DNA from: Mauremys mutica
Taxonomy: Eukaryota; Chordata; Testudines; Geoemydidae
Assembly: GCF_020497125.1 (NCBI RefSeq)
Contig: NC_059082.1
Location: forward strand, 18,527,965 to 18,591,964
Reading direction: 5' to 3'
Length of the DNA stretch: 64,000 bases
Shown here in pieces: positions 12,430 to 24,921 of this stretch. The number at the start of each line of letters is the position of its first letter. The first letter of the stretch is position 1. A program made the position numbers and the translations under genes. The notes under the pieces were generated by a model. The model was not told where the DNA came from. It searched no databases and saw nothing but the letters and a program-made list of their open reading frames with translations.

Positions 12430-13532
12430 AGGCAGTCAGACCTGGTGGTTGGAGTGGTCATCAGGAAGGAGTAGGTAGGAGGATCAAGGCTTGATATGGG
12501 AGACCATCATATGACAACATACTTTGCATAAGTCGATGTATGATCTCATGGAGGTGTGCAACCTGGGGCACCAGAAATATCACACAATTCGTTTTATGGC
12601 CTTCAAGTATTCAAACTGGCCAGCCAGAGGTGAATCATGGTACAGTCGGGGTGAGGATTTGGGGGCATAAACACAGTCTTTGAACAGAAGTACCTAATTT
12701 CTGACAGAGAAGCCTGGGTCACACTCGGCATTAGGTGACATCTGTTTAATCACAAATTGGTCATTAGCACACTGGTGGAATGGTGGGGCTTCAGGATAGT
12801 GGAGGGTTCCAGTGGTCCTTCCTGGCTATCAAAGCACCCCCTCTGGTGGGAGAGCATGTCAGGCTTGCCACTGCAGCTTCCAGGCCGATAATGTAGCATT
12901 AACTCAAGAAAAACACAGACCATCAGATCTGGCGCTGGTTGAGGGACCTTGATGATAGCAGGTGTTCTAAGTTTTTATGGTCGGTAAATACCTAGACATG
13001 GAAACACATGCCTTCCAAGTGGTGACACCATATGGGCAGCCAGACACTGGAATGGGACTGCATAGGTGGAGACGGATTGTGAAGCCTGGGTGAGAAACTG
13101 TAGGGTTGCTTTGGCAGTGCTAATTCTGCTGAGGTCATCAAATGTTAATGAGAAGGAGTGGATGAAGTCCTCAAAGCAGCCAAGCATTGAGTCAGCCTGT
13201 TCCAGGATTGGTGATGCTCCATCTGGGACTCCTCCAGATAGCAGACTGATAACCAGTCTGACCTTCGTCTGATCATCTGGGTACAAGGATGGCTGCATCA
13301 GGAACAGCAAGCAGCGCTGGTTAATAAACTCTCAAAACTTGGGGTGGTCGCCATCGAACCACTCTGGCAAGGGGATTTTTGGATCATGCTGCAATACTGC
13401 TGCTATAGGTGAGTCCAAGGGTCCCTGAGTGGACTGGACCTGCATTTGGAGGGAGGCATTCTCTAACTGCAGCTGGGCAATCTGGTTCTGGAGTGGGGAT
13501 GCTATCTCCAGGGCACACCTGCTATGCAACAT
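12430..13532 (-). pseudogene. Collapsed Ty3/gypsy retroelement (gag, RNase H, integrase remnants)
   Basis: On the minus strand, 13532-13332 encodes a coiled-coil-like gag N-terminus ending PLPEWFDGDHPKF. The fragment at 13310-13030 continues it, with FLMQPSLYPDDQTKVRLVIS, then a SPILEQ motif and FEDFIHSF, typical of sushi-like Ty3/gypsy gag. After about 13030 the reading shifts abruptly to an RNase H signature. VFTDHKNLEHL is encoded at about 12954-12986 with stop codons on both sides. Farther on (about 12520-12600) a degraded integrase zinc-binding region is suggested. Protease and reverse transcriptase are missing, so a large internal deletion joins gag to RNase H. No LTRs were found. It is a dead remnant inside the intron. 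Confidence 0.75.
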
Positions 13533-13539
13533 ACTGGTT

Positions 13540-15310
13540 AAAATGCAAAGGGCCTGTCTGAACTAGCACTCCCACACACCATTGCTATCAATGCACTAGT
13601 AATATAAAGTGCAAAACTCACTACTGAAGCAAATGCAACTCTGTCAACTTATTGCAGTCGCATCCCCTTACACTACTGATTAACTTTGTACTGAATCTTC
13701 AAATAACCAGGGTCTCAAATACTAAATGATTGTATTTAATAGTAATCAATGTCTGACTGTGTTTTATAGTAAAATACTTGTCTTGTTAATATTCACATTT
13801 GAAAGTTAATGATGAAAAGAGAAGAAAACATGTTAATGTTAACAGGAGTGTTACAGATTGGATTTTTAAATGATTTCCCCAGTTCAAAGAGGCATTTGAT
13901 ACAATGTCCATAGAGGAAGGAAAATAAACAACAGGAGATTGGGAAGACAGAAGGCTAATTCTGATGACAGATTGCAAAGTAACAAACATAGAACTACACA
14001 GATGCATTTTTCTTTCTTTAAAGAAAGCCTTCACTTTAATGAGTAAGCTACAACAGAAAATGTACAAGGTCCTCGTAGTAAGGAAATAATGATAAAGAAT
14101 GGGCTACATCAGGCCACCAGTTTTAAACAAAAACTTTGCTGGCTACAATGGTGAATTCTGCTTGAAAACTTACTGACAAAAAATCCTGCTGATACTAAAC
14201 TGGTTAACTGCAAAAAGGTTCAAATTATGCTCCTGAAGCTAAGGAAGAAGAGGAAAGCTGTTTTAGTAATGATAGTAGGCTCACCAACAGAAAAAGTCAC
14301 CAACAGACCACAAAGGTAATGATTAGAATAAAGCCTCACAAGTCTTCGCAAGGATGGGCTTATACCCTTTAGCCAGGGAAGAGAATGCAGAGTGACGGAA
14401 GGTACAGCAGATGCTTGTTTGTTTCAACAGTGTGGTATCAGCTGGGGGGCTCGCTATAAAAAGAGCACTTTCCTATACATCTGCTGTGTTGTGTGTCTTT
14501 GAGACCTGTCTGCTAAATTTAGTGACAAAAACAAAGCTTTTACTATGGTTAGCACTGCAAAACCAATACAGCTATGGTACATGAGCTGGAATTTTTATTA
14601 CTGAAAATGAAGTAAGATGCAGGCAGAAAGCAGCTTGATTTTGGTCCTGATGTGAGAGAGCAGTATTGGCTGTTAGGGAAAAAAATCACTTTTGACTTGT
14701 AAACTAAGCAAGTTTGATCTGAAAGTAATTGAGAGAGAACAAATATGGAACCCTATGCTGTCATTTTTACAAAGTTACTTTTGGAAACTACTCCACCATT
14801 AGGGGTAATGACTACCTGCTTTCATTACAAAAGCAGGCAGCCCATGTGTAACAGATGCATGCATAACTGTGAGTGACAGGCAGCCTAAGTTAAAAAGCTC
14901 TACAGAACTCCAGGCCTTAACTAAGATACAACAGAATCATATGGGACCAATCAGAGAGATCAGAAGATACAGGGCTCTGTCTAGAAGAAAAGGTATAAAG
15001 CTTTCTAGAGTGCACAAACTCTGCATGTCCACATACTCTGGATGTGCTGCAACACCATTAATGATACATTGTGTATCCACCATGCAAGACCAAATATTTG
15101 CCTATATACAGAGACTCCATCACAAAAAGTTGCTGAGCTCCTCAGTGGATTCCCACCCCAAACCTAGATGACTCCAAGGGTTCTATATGTATCTAGGGGA
15201 ATATATGGGAGGGCTGTGCTCCCACACTAACTCTGGCCATTGGTGACCTACCTGAACTACCAGAGACTCCCCACTAAACTGCAGCTGCTTCCAGGACACT
15301 CCATTTTGTT
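13540..15310. other. Intronic sequence, nothing recognised
   Basis: AT-rich DNA. The frame 14869-15171 (100 codons, plus) has no recognisable domain. No repeat family identified. Confidence 0.45.
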
Positions 15311-15317
15311 CAGGTAC

Positions 15318-15750
15318 TTATACTGCACTCATAATCATGGTTTCTTTTCTAGCCAAGATACATGGAGCATGAAGGGGAAAGTTGTGCATCCTTACCAGCT
15401 TTGGTGCTGATTTGCCTACTCCTTCCCCAGCTAACCAGTCTCTGCCTCCTAATGCAGACATGGACTTCAGATCCATGAGGAGACTTCTACAAGTTCGTGA
15501 GAAGATGGATGGTACTATAAATGCAACTTCTATTATGGAGGAGCCAAAGTGTGTCCAAATCGAAGGCAAAAATCTCTCCCACCGCCAATGGTTCCCTGGT
15601 GGCAATGGCATTTGGTTCAACGATTTGTTTCATGTGCAGCATTTGACTGGGTTGAGTAGAGAACATTCAATTCACAACAGCCACTTACAAATCCAACTTA
15701 ATCCCCATGGATCAATCATTGCAAAAGTTTTTATCGTACCAGGACATTAG
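15318..15750. other. Unrecognised block with long frames on both strands
   Basis: Two frames of 100 codons (minus, 15318-15620) and 122 codons (plus, 15382-15750) overlap almost entirely. The minus frame has a non-random look, with GNHWRWERFLPSIWTHFGSS. The plus frame contains PANQSLPPNADMDF. I do not recognise either product. Composition is more balanced than the surrounding AT-rich intron, so this may be a fragment of an unidentified mobile element or a decayed retrocopy. No splice sites, start context or homologue could be confirmed. Confidence 0.25.
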
Positions 15751-15759
15751 GGCATCTTA

Positions 15760-17189
15760 AGGTCAACTTTTACTAAGGAAATTGCCCAACATCTTTGGGG
15801 GCTACATTCTTTAGAACAGATGCAAACTCAGTTGGGAAGGGAAAGATTCTTAAGAGTAGTTAAACATCTACTTTGTAAGTGTGGCAGTCATATTATTGGC
15901 TACTATACCATCAGGATCAACTACCTTCTCCTTTATCTTCTTCTTGAACTTCTGATTTTAGAATCAGACTCTAGATCCAAAATCTAGGAATTTAAAAGGT
16001 GGTTTATTTCCTAGCTGCTAAAGCTGCCTCAGAAGCATTCAGATTTCTACAAAAATTTAAGAACTCCTATTATATATGAGTTCAGCTCTATGCTTCCATC
16101 TCTTGCTCTCATCAGAATTACTGGAATAGGGGTTCTCTTAACCTTACCAGTGCTTCATTTGTATTGATTCCCTTTTTAAACAAAAATAATAGTTTAGCAT
16201 CATAGAGAATTTTTTGTTTCATTCATTGCTATCAAGTTCCTCTTGCTCCTGAGTTTTAAGGTTCTCCTCACTTCAACCTGCTCCCCAGAAAATCTGTAAA
16301 TGTTCCTTTGTATTCCTTCTGGCTCAGAGGATTTTTGAGAAGTAGGTACCTCTTAGACCAGCCTATCTTGCTTGTTATATAGTCAGTAGCAGTTAGCTCA
16401 AAATTGGCCAAAGAATGGTCAAACAAGATTAGGATTAGTAAATCACATTTTTAGTTATGGAAATAAGACTTTCATCTATCCCAAACACACACACACACAC
16501 ACGCACCAATTGATTCATAAGACTTGTGTCTCTACAGCAAGATATATTTTTGCCATGTTGTGGGGTACAACATTCTCCCTAGATTTACCAGCCTTGCCTT
16601 GCTACCTACTGTGAATCTGGCGTCCACTGTGGGAGCATTTCCTGAACTACATACCCTAACGGAGGAAGTATAATACTGAAATATCCTATGATGACTTGAG
16701 CAGAAATCAAAGTAGAAAACATAAATAAGGGGAGGTTGCAATTTTGTTACAAACTTCAATATTAAGGGCTAGACTATGGCTAGGAACCATAGCCATAATG
16801 GCGACTAACAATGCCTCTACAGTTGCACTAGACCTGCCCAGATTGTGGTTCCAGGAATGGGGCAAAGAAAGCAGGAGCTGTATGCCCAATACACCCCAAT
16901 GGACAGTGAATCAGCAAAGCAATGGCTCCCCCGACATGTACTAACTAACAGAGCTGTCTGACTGCATTGAGGAATGAGGAGGATTATGTTGTGCCCCGCA
17001 AAGAGATGTAGCGGATTATGGGAAAGCTGTGTCAAGAGAGCACAGTCTTACAGTTTTGTTCCCCTGGTTTTGGTTTTTCAGGAAAATTGGTCAACTTCTT
17101 CAACCCAGCCATTGTTTAGCTTTTCATGCTGCCTCAGGAGACGTGTGGGTCTCCCAAAGGAACACAAAAAACCCCAAAGCACCCCAGCT
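15760..17189. other. Intronic sequence with an AC microsatellite
   Basis: AT-rich DNA holding a short (AC)n run at about 16487-16503. Overlapping small frames near 16530-17250 have no recognised domains. Confidence 0.45.
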
Positions 17190-17192
17190 TTA

Positions 17193-17479
17193 GGGCATGT
17201 CTACACTTACCGGGGATCAATGCTGCTGCAATTGATGCAGCGGGGGTCAATTTAATGGGCCTAGTGAAGACCTACTAAATTGACCGCAGACCGCTATCCT
17301 GTCAACTCCACCGGAATGAGAAGAGTAAGATAAGTCGACAGGAGAGTGTCTCCCTTTGACCCAGCACAGTGTAGATACCGCAGTAAGTCGACCTAAGATA
17401 CGTCAACGCCAGCTATATTATTCACATAGCTGGAGTTGCATAACTTAGGTAGACTTACCCACGTAGTGTAAACAAGGCC
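17193..17479. mobile_element. PIF/Harbinger-type MITE, TTA TSD
   Basis: The ends are GGGCATGTCTACACT on the left and AGTGTAAACAAGGCC on the right, imperfect inverted repeats of the same type as the full element at 32991-37804. TTA flanks both sides (17190-17192 and 17480-17482), the classic 3-bp Harbinger target duplication. The 287-bp interior has no coding capacity. It includes the inverted pair AAGTCGACCTAAGATACG and GTTGCATAACTTAGGTAGAC-like arms. Confidence 0.85.
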
Positions 17480-17637
17480 TTAGTTTCAGATGTCAGAATG
17501 TTTTGCTTTGGTAGAGCTTTTCATTCCCCTCTGATTTAATGCCACAACTTCACAAATTCCCAGCTATAAAGGGGTAAACTCATCTACCTAGAAGACCTTT
17601 GAGCTATCAGTTCTCTGTTAATAGAGTGGTTTATGTA

Positions 17638-18306
17638 CAGGGCCCTACCAAATTCACGGTCATGAAAAATGTGTCATGGACTGTGAAATCTGGTCTTTTG
17701 TGTGCTTTTACCCTATACTATACAGATTTCACGGGAGAGGCCAGCTTTTCTCAAATTGCGGGTTCTGACCCAAAAAGAAGTTGCAGGGGGGGGGGTCGCA
17801 AGGTTATTTTAGGGGGGCCACCCTTATTTCTGCACTGCCTTCAGAGCTGGGTGGCCAGAGAGTGGTGGCTGTTGGTCAGGTGCCCAGCTCTGAAGGTGGC
17901 GCCCCACCAGCAGCAGCACAGAAGTAAGGGTGTCAATACCATCCCATGCCACAATTACTTCTGCGCTGCTGCCTTCAGAGCTGGGTGGCCAGAGAGCAGC
18001 AGTTGCTGACTAAGGGCCCAACTCTGCAGGCAGCAGCACAGAAGTAAGGGTGGCAAGAGTATACCAGGCCATCCTTACTTCTGCGCTGCTGCTGGGGGCG
18101 GCTCTGCCTTCAGAGCTGGGATCTCAGCCAGCAGCCACCACTCTCCAGCTGCCCAGCTCTGAAGGCAGAGCCACCAGCAGTGCAAAAGTAAGGATAGTAA
18201 TACCTCAATCCCCCTACAATAACCTTTCTGACCCCCTCCCCAACTCCTCTTTTGGGTCAGGACCCCTACAATTACAATGCTGTGAAATTTCAGATTTATT
18301 TATATG
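17638..18306. mobile_element. hAT-like element fragment (CAGGGCCCTACCAAATTC family)
   Basis: It starts CAGGGCCCTACCAAATTCAC. It includes repeated blocks with CTTCAGAGCTGGG (about 17840, 17970, 18100 and in complement near 18155) and the pair GGGTTCTGACCCAAAAAG and TTTTGGGTCAGGACCCC. It breaks off around ATGCTGTGAAATTTCAG, where a SINE follows. The reading frames 17599-18379 result from the internal repeats. No transposase is visible. Confidence 0.7.
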
Positions 18307-18310
18307 GAAA

Positions 18311-18491
18311 TATACCTCTCTCATAGATTGGGAAGAGACCCTGAAAGGTCATCAAGTCCAGCCCCCCTGCCTTCACTAGCAGGACCAAGTACTGATTTTG
18401 TCCCAGATCCCTAAGTGGCCCCCTCAAGGATTGAACTCACAAGCCTGGGTTTAGTAGGCCCATGCTCAAGTCACTAAGCTACCCCTCCCCC
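18311..18491 (-). mobile_element. tRNA-Lys-derived turtle SINE
   Basis: On the minus strand the 5' end is tRNA-like. An A-box-type TAGCTTAGTGACTTGAGCA is followed by a B-box-type TTGTGAGTTCAATCC. Then comes a tRNA-unrelated part with GGGGGCCACTTAGGGATC, and a 3' end shared with CR1 (TTTCAGGGTCTCTTCCCAAT). This architecture, a pol III head with a LINE-derived tail, fits the cryptodiran turtle tRNA-Lys SINE. Confidence 0.88.
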
Positions 18492-18494
18492 AAT

Positions 18495-19551
18495 ATGGAT
18501 AGAAATTTTATATCTGTGCAAGGCTCTATCTGTATTGTCATTTTAGAACAGTTTTTTTCATTGGTTTTCATAATTGTAGTGTTTTTTCATAACTTGGGGG
18601 GGAGGGATGTTAAGTTTTCCTTATTGACCCTTCAGACTGTAATTTGTTCTTGTGTTGTTTTACCGAAATAAAATAAGAACCTGTATTTTGAGGAAAATCT
18701 TTTGCATAGGGTAAAACAAAAATAATCAGATGGCGTGTAAACCTTGTGTTCCTTAATTACCATTTGTGTATGTGACATTTACTTGATTTAAATATGAATC
18801 GAGACTGTCATCAGTGACATTAAACATGACTCTTGGTGTTGTATTAGACAACTGATGCTGACAGATTTCATAAAGAAAGCTTAGAGTATTAATTTGTAAC
18901 ATTCATCTGTCTTTCAGCTACAGTATGGATACCTGTTGCTCTACCTAGTATAATTGAGTATATATTTTTGATCAAACTTCTTAACATTGATGGGAAACGG
19001 CAAATTCCCATTATATGCACATGGCTTTGAATTCTTCATGGCAAAATGATAATGGCTCATACACTCCTCCCATATTGATCTTTGTTTTATAGATTTTAGA
19101 ATTTCCTTTCTCTGCAGAATATTATGGATCTTGCAGACATTACCTGAGCTAATGACACCTAAAGCCTCATTTCTTACATGTGGTAGATTTTTTTGGCAAT
19201 TATGTCTATTACAGGGACCAACAGGTAGAAATGGAATAAAATATATACAGGTAGAGAATAGAATCTGAGATTAAAACACCTCTCTCACCACCACCTTTTC
19301 CCAAACACACACTTCTCAATCTCTCTCTCTCTCTTTTTTTTTTTTTAAATAAAAAAGGGCCATGTTCATCAAGGCCCTTCTTCATCAACTTAATCACTTT
19401 TCTGCCTCTTTATATGACCTCTCTGGCTTCCTCCTCTTTGATGCACGTATACAGAATTGTCATGTATTTGATTATTAAAACACAGTTTACAAGCTTCCAC
19501 TTATTCACAGGGAGCTTCTAGGCGCTGCTCAACAGTATGTATTGTATGCCT
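18495..19551. other. Intronic sequence, nothing recognised
   Basis: AT-rich DNA with a CT/T run near 19319-19346. No gene or clear repeat family. Confidence 0.45.
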
Positions 19552-19590
19552 GCTAGTCTTTAAGGTGCCACCGGACTCCTTGTTGTTTTT
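19552..19590 (+). mobile_element. Penelope-like 3' end fragment
   Basis: GCTAGTCTTTAAGGTGCCAC followed by a G/C-rich stretch and CCTTGTTGTTTTT matches, in the opposite orientation, the termini at 7598-7755 and 29086-29400. Only the last 40 bases or so are present. Confidence 0.6.
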
Positions 19591-22150
19591 ATTGTATGTT
19601 GTGTCATTAACCATCTCCTTTTGGTTTCTGAGAAGAATGTATGTGGGGATCTTTTTTACTGGGCCTGATTCTCCTTTCAGGAATACTAGAGTAAATCAGG
19701 GCTTTGGTGCCATACTGTGTAAGGGTTGAAGTACAAAATGTTTACAGCTGTAGTAGCGCTTGGTTTTTTTGCAGCTCAGCCTGTAGTCATACTAGAGCCT
19801 GGATTGGTAAAAGCTGCTAACTCTATACTAAACTAGCACAGAAGAACATGTTTCAACATATCGATAAAATATTTGTGTCTTTAGACTGGAAATCTTTTTA
19901 TCTGGTCACTTGTTTTGTGGATGAGACTTTTGTTAATCCACCTGTCATTCTTTTTGTTAAATATTTTTATTGCTATATTCTGTTCTCTGCTTACATTCTG
20001 CTGTGATTTTGAGATCTTCCTGTTCATCCCAAATAAAGTGAATCTAAATTATTGGCCATTTACTTTTTGTTTCCCATGACATTTGTACACCTTCCTTCAA
20101 GCCCCCCTTTCTCCATCATTTATCTACTCACCGGATCTTCCTTGAGCATTAGATTGTTCAGTTCTCTCTGACGCCCATACCAATGTTTTCCCACAGATTA
20201 GCTGGCAGGGGGATCTATGAATTGCAGGGCAAACACCTTCCAACTAGAAACTGGTTGCTCTCTGTCTCCATGGTGCATTCAGTCCTCATATGCCCTAGTC
20301 TGCTTTCATGCCACTCACATGATGCAAGTATCCTAGCAAGAGTCCCTTGTCTGTTTTCATGCCACTCACATGATGCTGCCTTACACTCAGGGTACGTCAG
20401 TGGCTCAGCACTTCCTTGTTTTTTAAAAAATACTTCTCTTCTAAGAAAAAGCAATTGCTTGATTCTAGCTGCCCTGATTAAAATCACAGCTTTGTCGATT
20501 AGGGCCATGGTTAGCTATTTCTAAACTTTTCTCTTCCTCTGCTGGGGGAAACTACCACACTAGGATTAGAAATTGCACAGCAGAAGAAGGAAATTTGTTA
20601 CAACAGCAAGCATTGCACAGATAAACCAGGAGACCTGCCTATTATATGAAGTACAGAAAATGTCTTTAGTGCTCTTAGCCATTCCTTTACAACCTTCCAA
20701 TTCCTCTTAAAACAGCTTGAAATTGATTGCATTTTGCATCTATAGAAACGTTACTGCTATAAAGTGGTATTTTTTTGTTAGCGCTTTGTGGGTTCACATT
20801 GCTCAGGCATAAAGATAAGATGTAAAATACAATGTTAACGGTTGAGTGATGTATAATGGTTAGTCAAGGCCATCCTATAGCTTGTCTGCTCAGTGAAAGA
20901 TAAGTTATAGTGCAAGGACTGCTTCCATTTGTTAGTTTGCAAATTCATGTCTAGCTTTGTCTAAATTAAATGAAGTTTTTTCTTTGACTAGATAGTTACT
21001 CAGGGTTGTTGGTTTTTTTTACCTTTTATTCTGACTACAGGGGATTTTCAATCTTGTCTCCAACAAGTACTACTCAAAGCATAATTAATGTAGTATTTAA
21101 AAGAAAGGAGGACTATACTAGGAAAAAGTCTGGAAACCATTTCACATTCCAGTAGCTTGAGGATTTCAGATGTCTGTAGAAACGTTCAAGAATGAACTAA
21201 CTGTACATTTATTCCAAAATATTGTTCTTATACATGTATAAAGCATTGTTGGAGGGGACGGAGGACAGTGGTGACTGCTGGGTGGAGAATCCCAGAGCTG
21301 GGATCAGATTGAGAAAAAAAACTGTCACGGTATCTTTTTTGAGGCCACAAAGCCACTTGCAATAGCTTGTGCAGATCCAGCTTGTGCAGATCTTGTCCCT
21401 CTTCTTTCTTTCCTGCTTTGATCAGAAGTGACCAGTTAACAGTGCTAAGATGTAAATAGATATTGTTTCACTAAAGTGCTAACAAGAAAACCCCACGTAT
21501 TTTAGACTGTCACCTTACTGGGCCAGGGATATTTTCCTCTCTGTTTGTACTGTGTCTAGCACAAGTTGGAACTACCAGAACACACACACACAATGTAAAA
21601 AAGCTCAAAACCCTGTCCCAATAATGTTACCAGGAAATTAATGTCCTCTGTTTCTTTTAAGCTATATTATAAAATCATTCTAATTTATCCATAAGGAGAA
21701 TGTAACAGTTGTATGTGCGATTAGAAGTCATTTAGGTCAGTGAAGATGACTTGCTCATCCTTTGGATTAATTAATTAAATTAGTACTTTCCCCATTTACT
21801 GATGGTAAAAGAGAATTTAAAATTAAAAATCACCAGACTCAACACAAGAGGGGGAAAAGAAGAGAAGGGTGACACCCGGGTGCAAAAGTATGTGTGGCTC
21901 ACTGATCACGTGTGTGTGTGTGTGTTTCCTTATTTGAATTTGTTTGGATTGATTGATTGAAATTTTAATTTCTGGTGCCTTAAAGTGAGAGTCTAGATTA
22001 TCAAGACACCCCAAATGTACTGAAGAGTATTATATTCTGAGGACCTGATTCTCAAACCTAAGTAGTACTTTTTCTGTGAGCAGTCCCATATGAAATCAAT
22101 GTGTATTACTTAATGTGAGTAAGGTTGACACAATTGCAATTGAGGATACA
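19591..22150. other. Intronic sequence with TG microsatellite
   Basis: AT-rich, with a (GT)n run at about 21909-21926. Fragments such as GGGCCTGATTCTCC (19659) resemble the ancient palindromic motif that recurs in the window. The paired frames at 20183-20524 and 20215-20508 contain a local direct repeat (CATGCCACTCACATGATGC twice, near 20309 and 20358) and no known domain. Confidence 0.45.
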
Positions 22151-22155
22151 TAAAT

Positions 22156-22240
22156 AGGGCCCTACCAAATTCACGTCCATTTTGGTCAATATCACGGTCA
22201 TAGGATTTTAAAAATGGCAAATGTCATGATTTCACCTATT
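22156..22240. mobile_element. hAT-like terminal fragment
   Basis: AGGGCCCTACCAAATTCACG is the same terminus as the element at 17638. It is followed by CATTTTGGTCAATATCACGG and TAGGATTTTAAAAATGG, the other arm of that family. A 5'-truncated CR1 lies immediately to the right. Confidence 0.65.
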
Positions 22241-22259
22241 TAAGAGGTAACTATAACAG

Positions 22260-24628
22260 GACCGCTTGGAAATAGTGGCCATAATATAACAACATTTAAC
22301 ATCCCTGTGGTGGGAAGAATACCTCAACAGCCCAACACTGTGGCATTTAATTTCAGAAAGGGGGACTATGCAAAAATGAGGGAGTTAGTTAAACAGAAAT
22401 TAAAAGGTACAGTGACTAAAGTGAAATCCCTGCAAGCTGCATGGACGCTTTTCAAAGACACCATAATAGAGGCCCAACTTAAATGTATACCCCAAATTAA
22501 AAAACACAGTAAAAGAACTTAAAAAGAGCCACCGTGGCTTAACAACCACGTAAAAGAAGCACTGAGATAAAAAGCCATCTTTTAAAAAGTGGAAGTCAAA
22601 TCCTAATGAGGTAAATAGAAAAGAACATAAACACTGCCTAATTAAGTGTAAAAATGTAATAAGAAAAGCAAAAGAGGAGTTTGAAGAACAGCTAGCCAAA
22701 AACTCAAAAGGTAATAACAAAATGTTTTTTAAGTACATCAGAAGCAGGAAGCCTGCTAAACAACCAGTGGGGCCCCTGGATGATCGAGATACAGAAGGAG
22801 CACTTAAAGACGATAAAGTCATTGCGGAGAAACTAAATGGATTCTTTGCTTCAGTCTTCACGGCTGAGGATGTTAGGGAGATTCCCAAACCTGAGCCGGC
22901 TTTTGTAGGTGACAAATCGGAGGAATTGTCACAGATTGAGGTGTCACAAGAGGAGATTTTGGAATTAATTGATAAAACTTAACAGTAACAAGTCACCGGG
23001 ACCAGATGGCATTCACCCAAGAGTTCTGAAAGAACTCAAATGTGAAGTTGTGGAACTATTAACTATGGTTTGAAACCTGTCCTTTAAATCGGCTTCTGTA
23101 CTCAATGACTGGAAGATAGCTAATGTAATGCCAATATTTAAAAAGGTGATCCCAGCAATTACAGACCAGTAAGTCTAACATCAGTACCAGGTAAATTAGT
23201 TGAAACAATAGTAAAGAATAAAATTGTGAGACACATAGAAGAACATAAATTGTTGGGCAAAAGTCAACATGGTTCCTGTAAAGGGAAATCGTGTCTTACT
23301 AATCTATTAGAGTTCTTTGAAGGGTCAACAAACATGTGGACAAGGGGGATCCGGTGGACATAGTGTACTTAGATTTCCAGAAAGCCTTTGACAAGGTTCC
23401 TCACCAAAGGCTCTTACGTAAATTAAATTGTCATGGGATAACAGGGAAAGTCCTTTCATGGATTGAGAACTGGTTAAAAGACAGAGAACAAAGGGTAGGA
23501 ATAAATGTTAAATTCTCAGAATGGAGGGGTAACAAGTGGTGTCCCCCAAGGGCCAGTCCTAGGACCAATCCTATTCAACTTATTCATAAATGATCTGGAG
23601 AAAGGGTAAAAAGTGATGTTGCAAAGTTTGCAGATGATACTAAATTGCTCAAGATAGTTAAGACCAAAGCAGACTGAAGAACTTCAAAAAGATCTCACTA
23701 AACTAAGTGATTGGGCAACAAAATGGCAAATACATTTATCCATATTAAATTTCAAAGTAATGCACATTGGAAAAAATAACTCCAACTATACATACAATAT
23801 GATGTGGGCTAATTTAGCTACAACAAATCAGGAAAAAGATCTTGGAGTCATCATGGATAGTTCTCTGAAGACGTCCACGCAGTGTGCAGCAGTGGTCAAA
23901 AAAGCAAACAGGAATCATTAAAAAGGGGATAGAAAATAAGACAGAGTATCTTATTGCCCTTGTATAAATCCATGGTACGCCCACATCTTGAATACTGTGT
24001 ACAGATGTGGTCTCCTCATCTCAAAAAAGATATACTGGCATTAAAAAAGGTTCAGAGAAGGACAACTAAAGTGATTAGGGGTTTGGAATGGGTCCCATAT
24101 GAGGAGAGATTAAAGAGGCAAGGACTTTTCAGCTTGGAAAAGAGGAGACTACGGGGGGATGACGAAAGAGGTATATAAAATCATGAGTGATGCAGAGAAA
24201 GTAAATAAGGAAAAGATATTTACTTGTTCCCATAGTATAAGAACTAGGGGCCACCAAATGAAATTAATGGGCAGCAGGTTTAAAACAAATAAAAGGAAGT
24301 TCTTCTTCACACAGTGCAGAGTCAACTTGTGGAACTCCTTGCCTGAGGAGGCTGTGAAGGCTAGGACTATAACAGTGTTTAAAAGAGAACTAGATAAATT
24401 CATGGAGATTAAGTCAGTTAATGGATATTAGCCAGAATGGGTAAGGAAGGGTGTCCCTAGCCTCCGTTTGTCAGAGGGTGGAGATGGATGGCAGGAGAGA
24501 GATCACTTGATCATTGCCTGTTGGGTTCACTCCCTCTGGGGCACCTGGCATTGGCCACTGTCGGTAGTCAGGATACTGGGCTAGATGGACCTTTGGTCTG
24601 ACCCACTACAGCCATTCTTGTGTTCTTA
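22260..24628 (+). pseudogene. CR1 LINE, 5'-truncated, ORF2 broken by frameshifts
   Basis: The element starts inside ORF2, between the endonuclease and reverse transcriptase (an NSGHN-like stretch followed by ITFNIP). It continues as separate frames: 22307-22522, 22722-22982, 23336-23593, 23954-24178 and 24159-24431. The RT palm shows VYLDFQKAFDKVPHQRLL (about 23363-23416) and the intact catalytic motif FADD at 23627-23638, but the frame between them is lost. The C-terminal RT part reads [20 protein letters not shown], then [11 protein letters not shown]. The 3' UTR carries CTGGCATTGGCCACTGTC and ends at GTGTTCTTAT (24628). Endonuclease and ORF1 are absent. At least four frame breaks make it inactive. 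Confidence 0.9.
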
Positions 24629-24775
24629 TCCAATCCGCGATCCGCAAAAATGATCTATGGATAGCCACAGATTTGCAGGGCTTTAGATACAAAATTTGGA
24701 TCCGCATCCATCCGCAATTCACAAAAATGGTCAGCAGATATAAAGTAGACATCTGCAGATTTGCAGAGCTCTAAA
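24629..24775. mobile_element. hAT-like MITE fragment
   Basis: It contains repeated CCGC-rich units (ATCCGCGATCCGCAAAAATG and CATCCGCAATTCACAAAAATGG) and ends GCAGATTTGCAGAGCTCTA. This resembles a non-autonomous element whose terminus is TAGAGCTCTGCAAATC. The left end abuts the CR1 tail, so the boundary is uncertain. Confidence 0.5.
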
Positions 24776-24921
24776 CATAGAAATAGACTTGATTTTGTTT
24801 ATATTTTTTAGTATTAGATTGATCTGTAACAACAGTGTTTTGAAGGCTATTGACCTTGGCATCAAATGCACTGTGTGCACTAAATAAAGAATTAAAATGT
24901 AAGATATGTTTACCAGCTATA

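Noticed and set aside
18311..18491. Possible functional tRNA gene
   Set aside because: The tRNA-like part is followed by a SINE body and a CR1-like tail, and recurs at 45065-45244.
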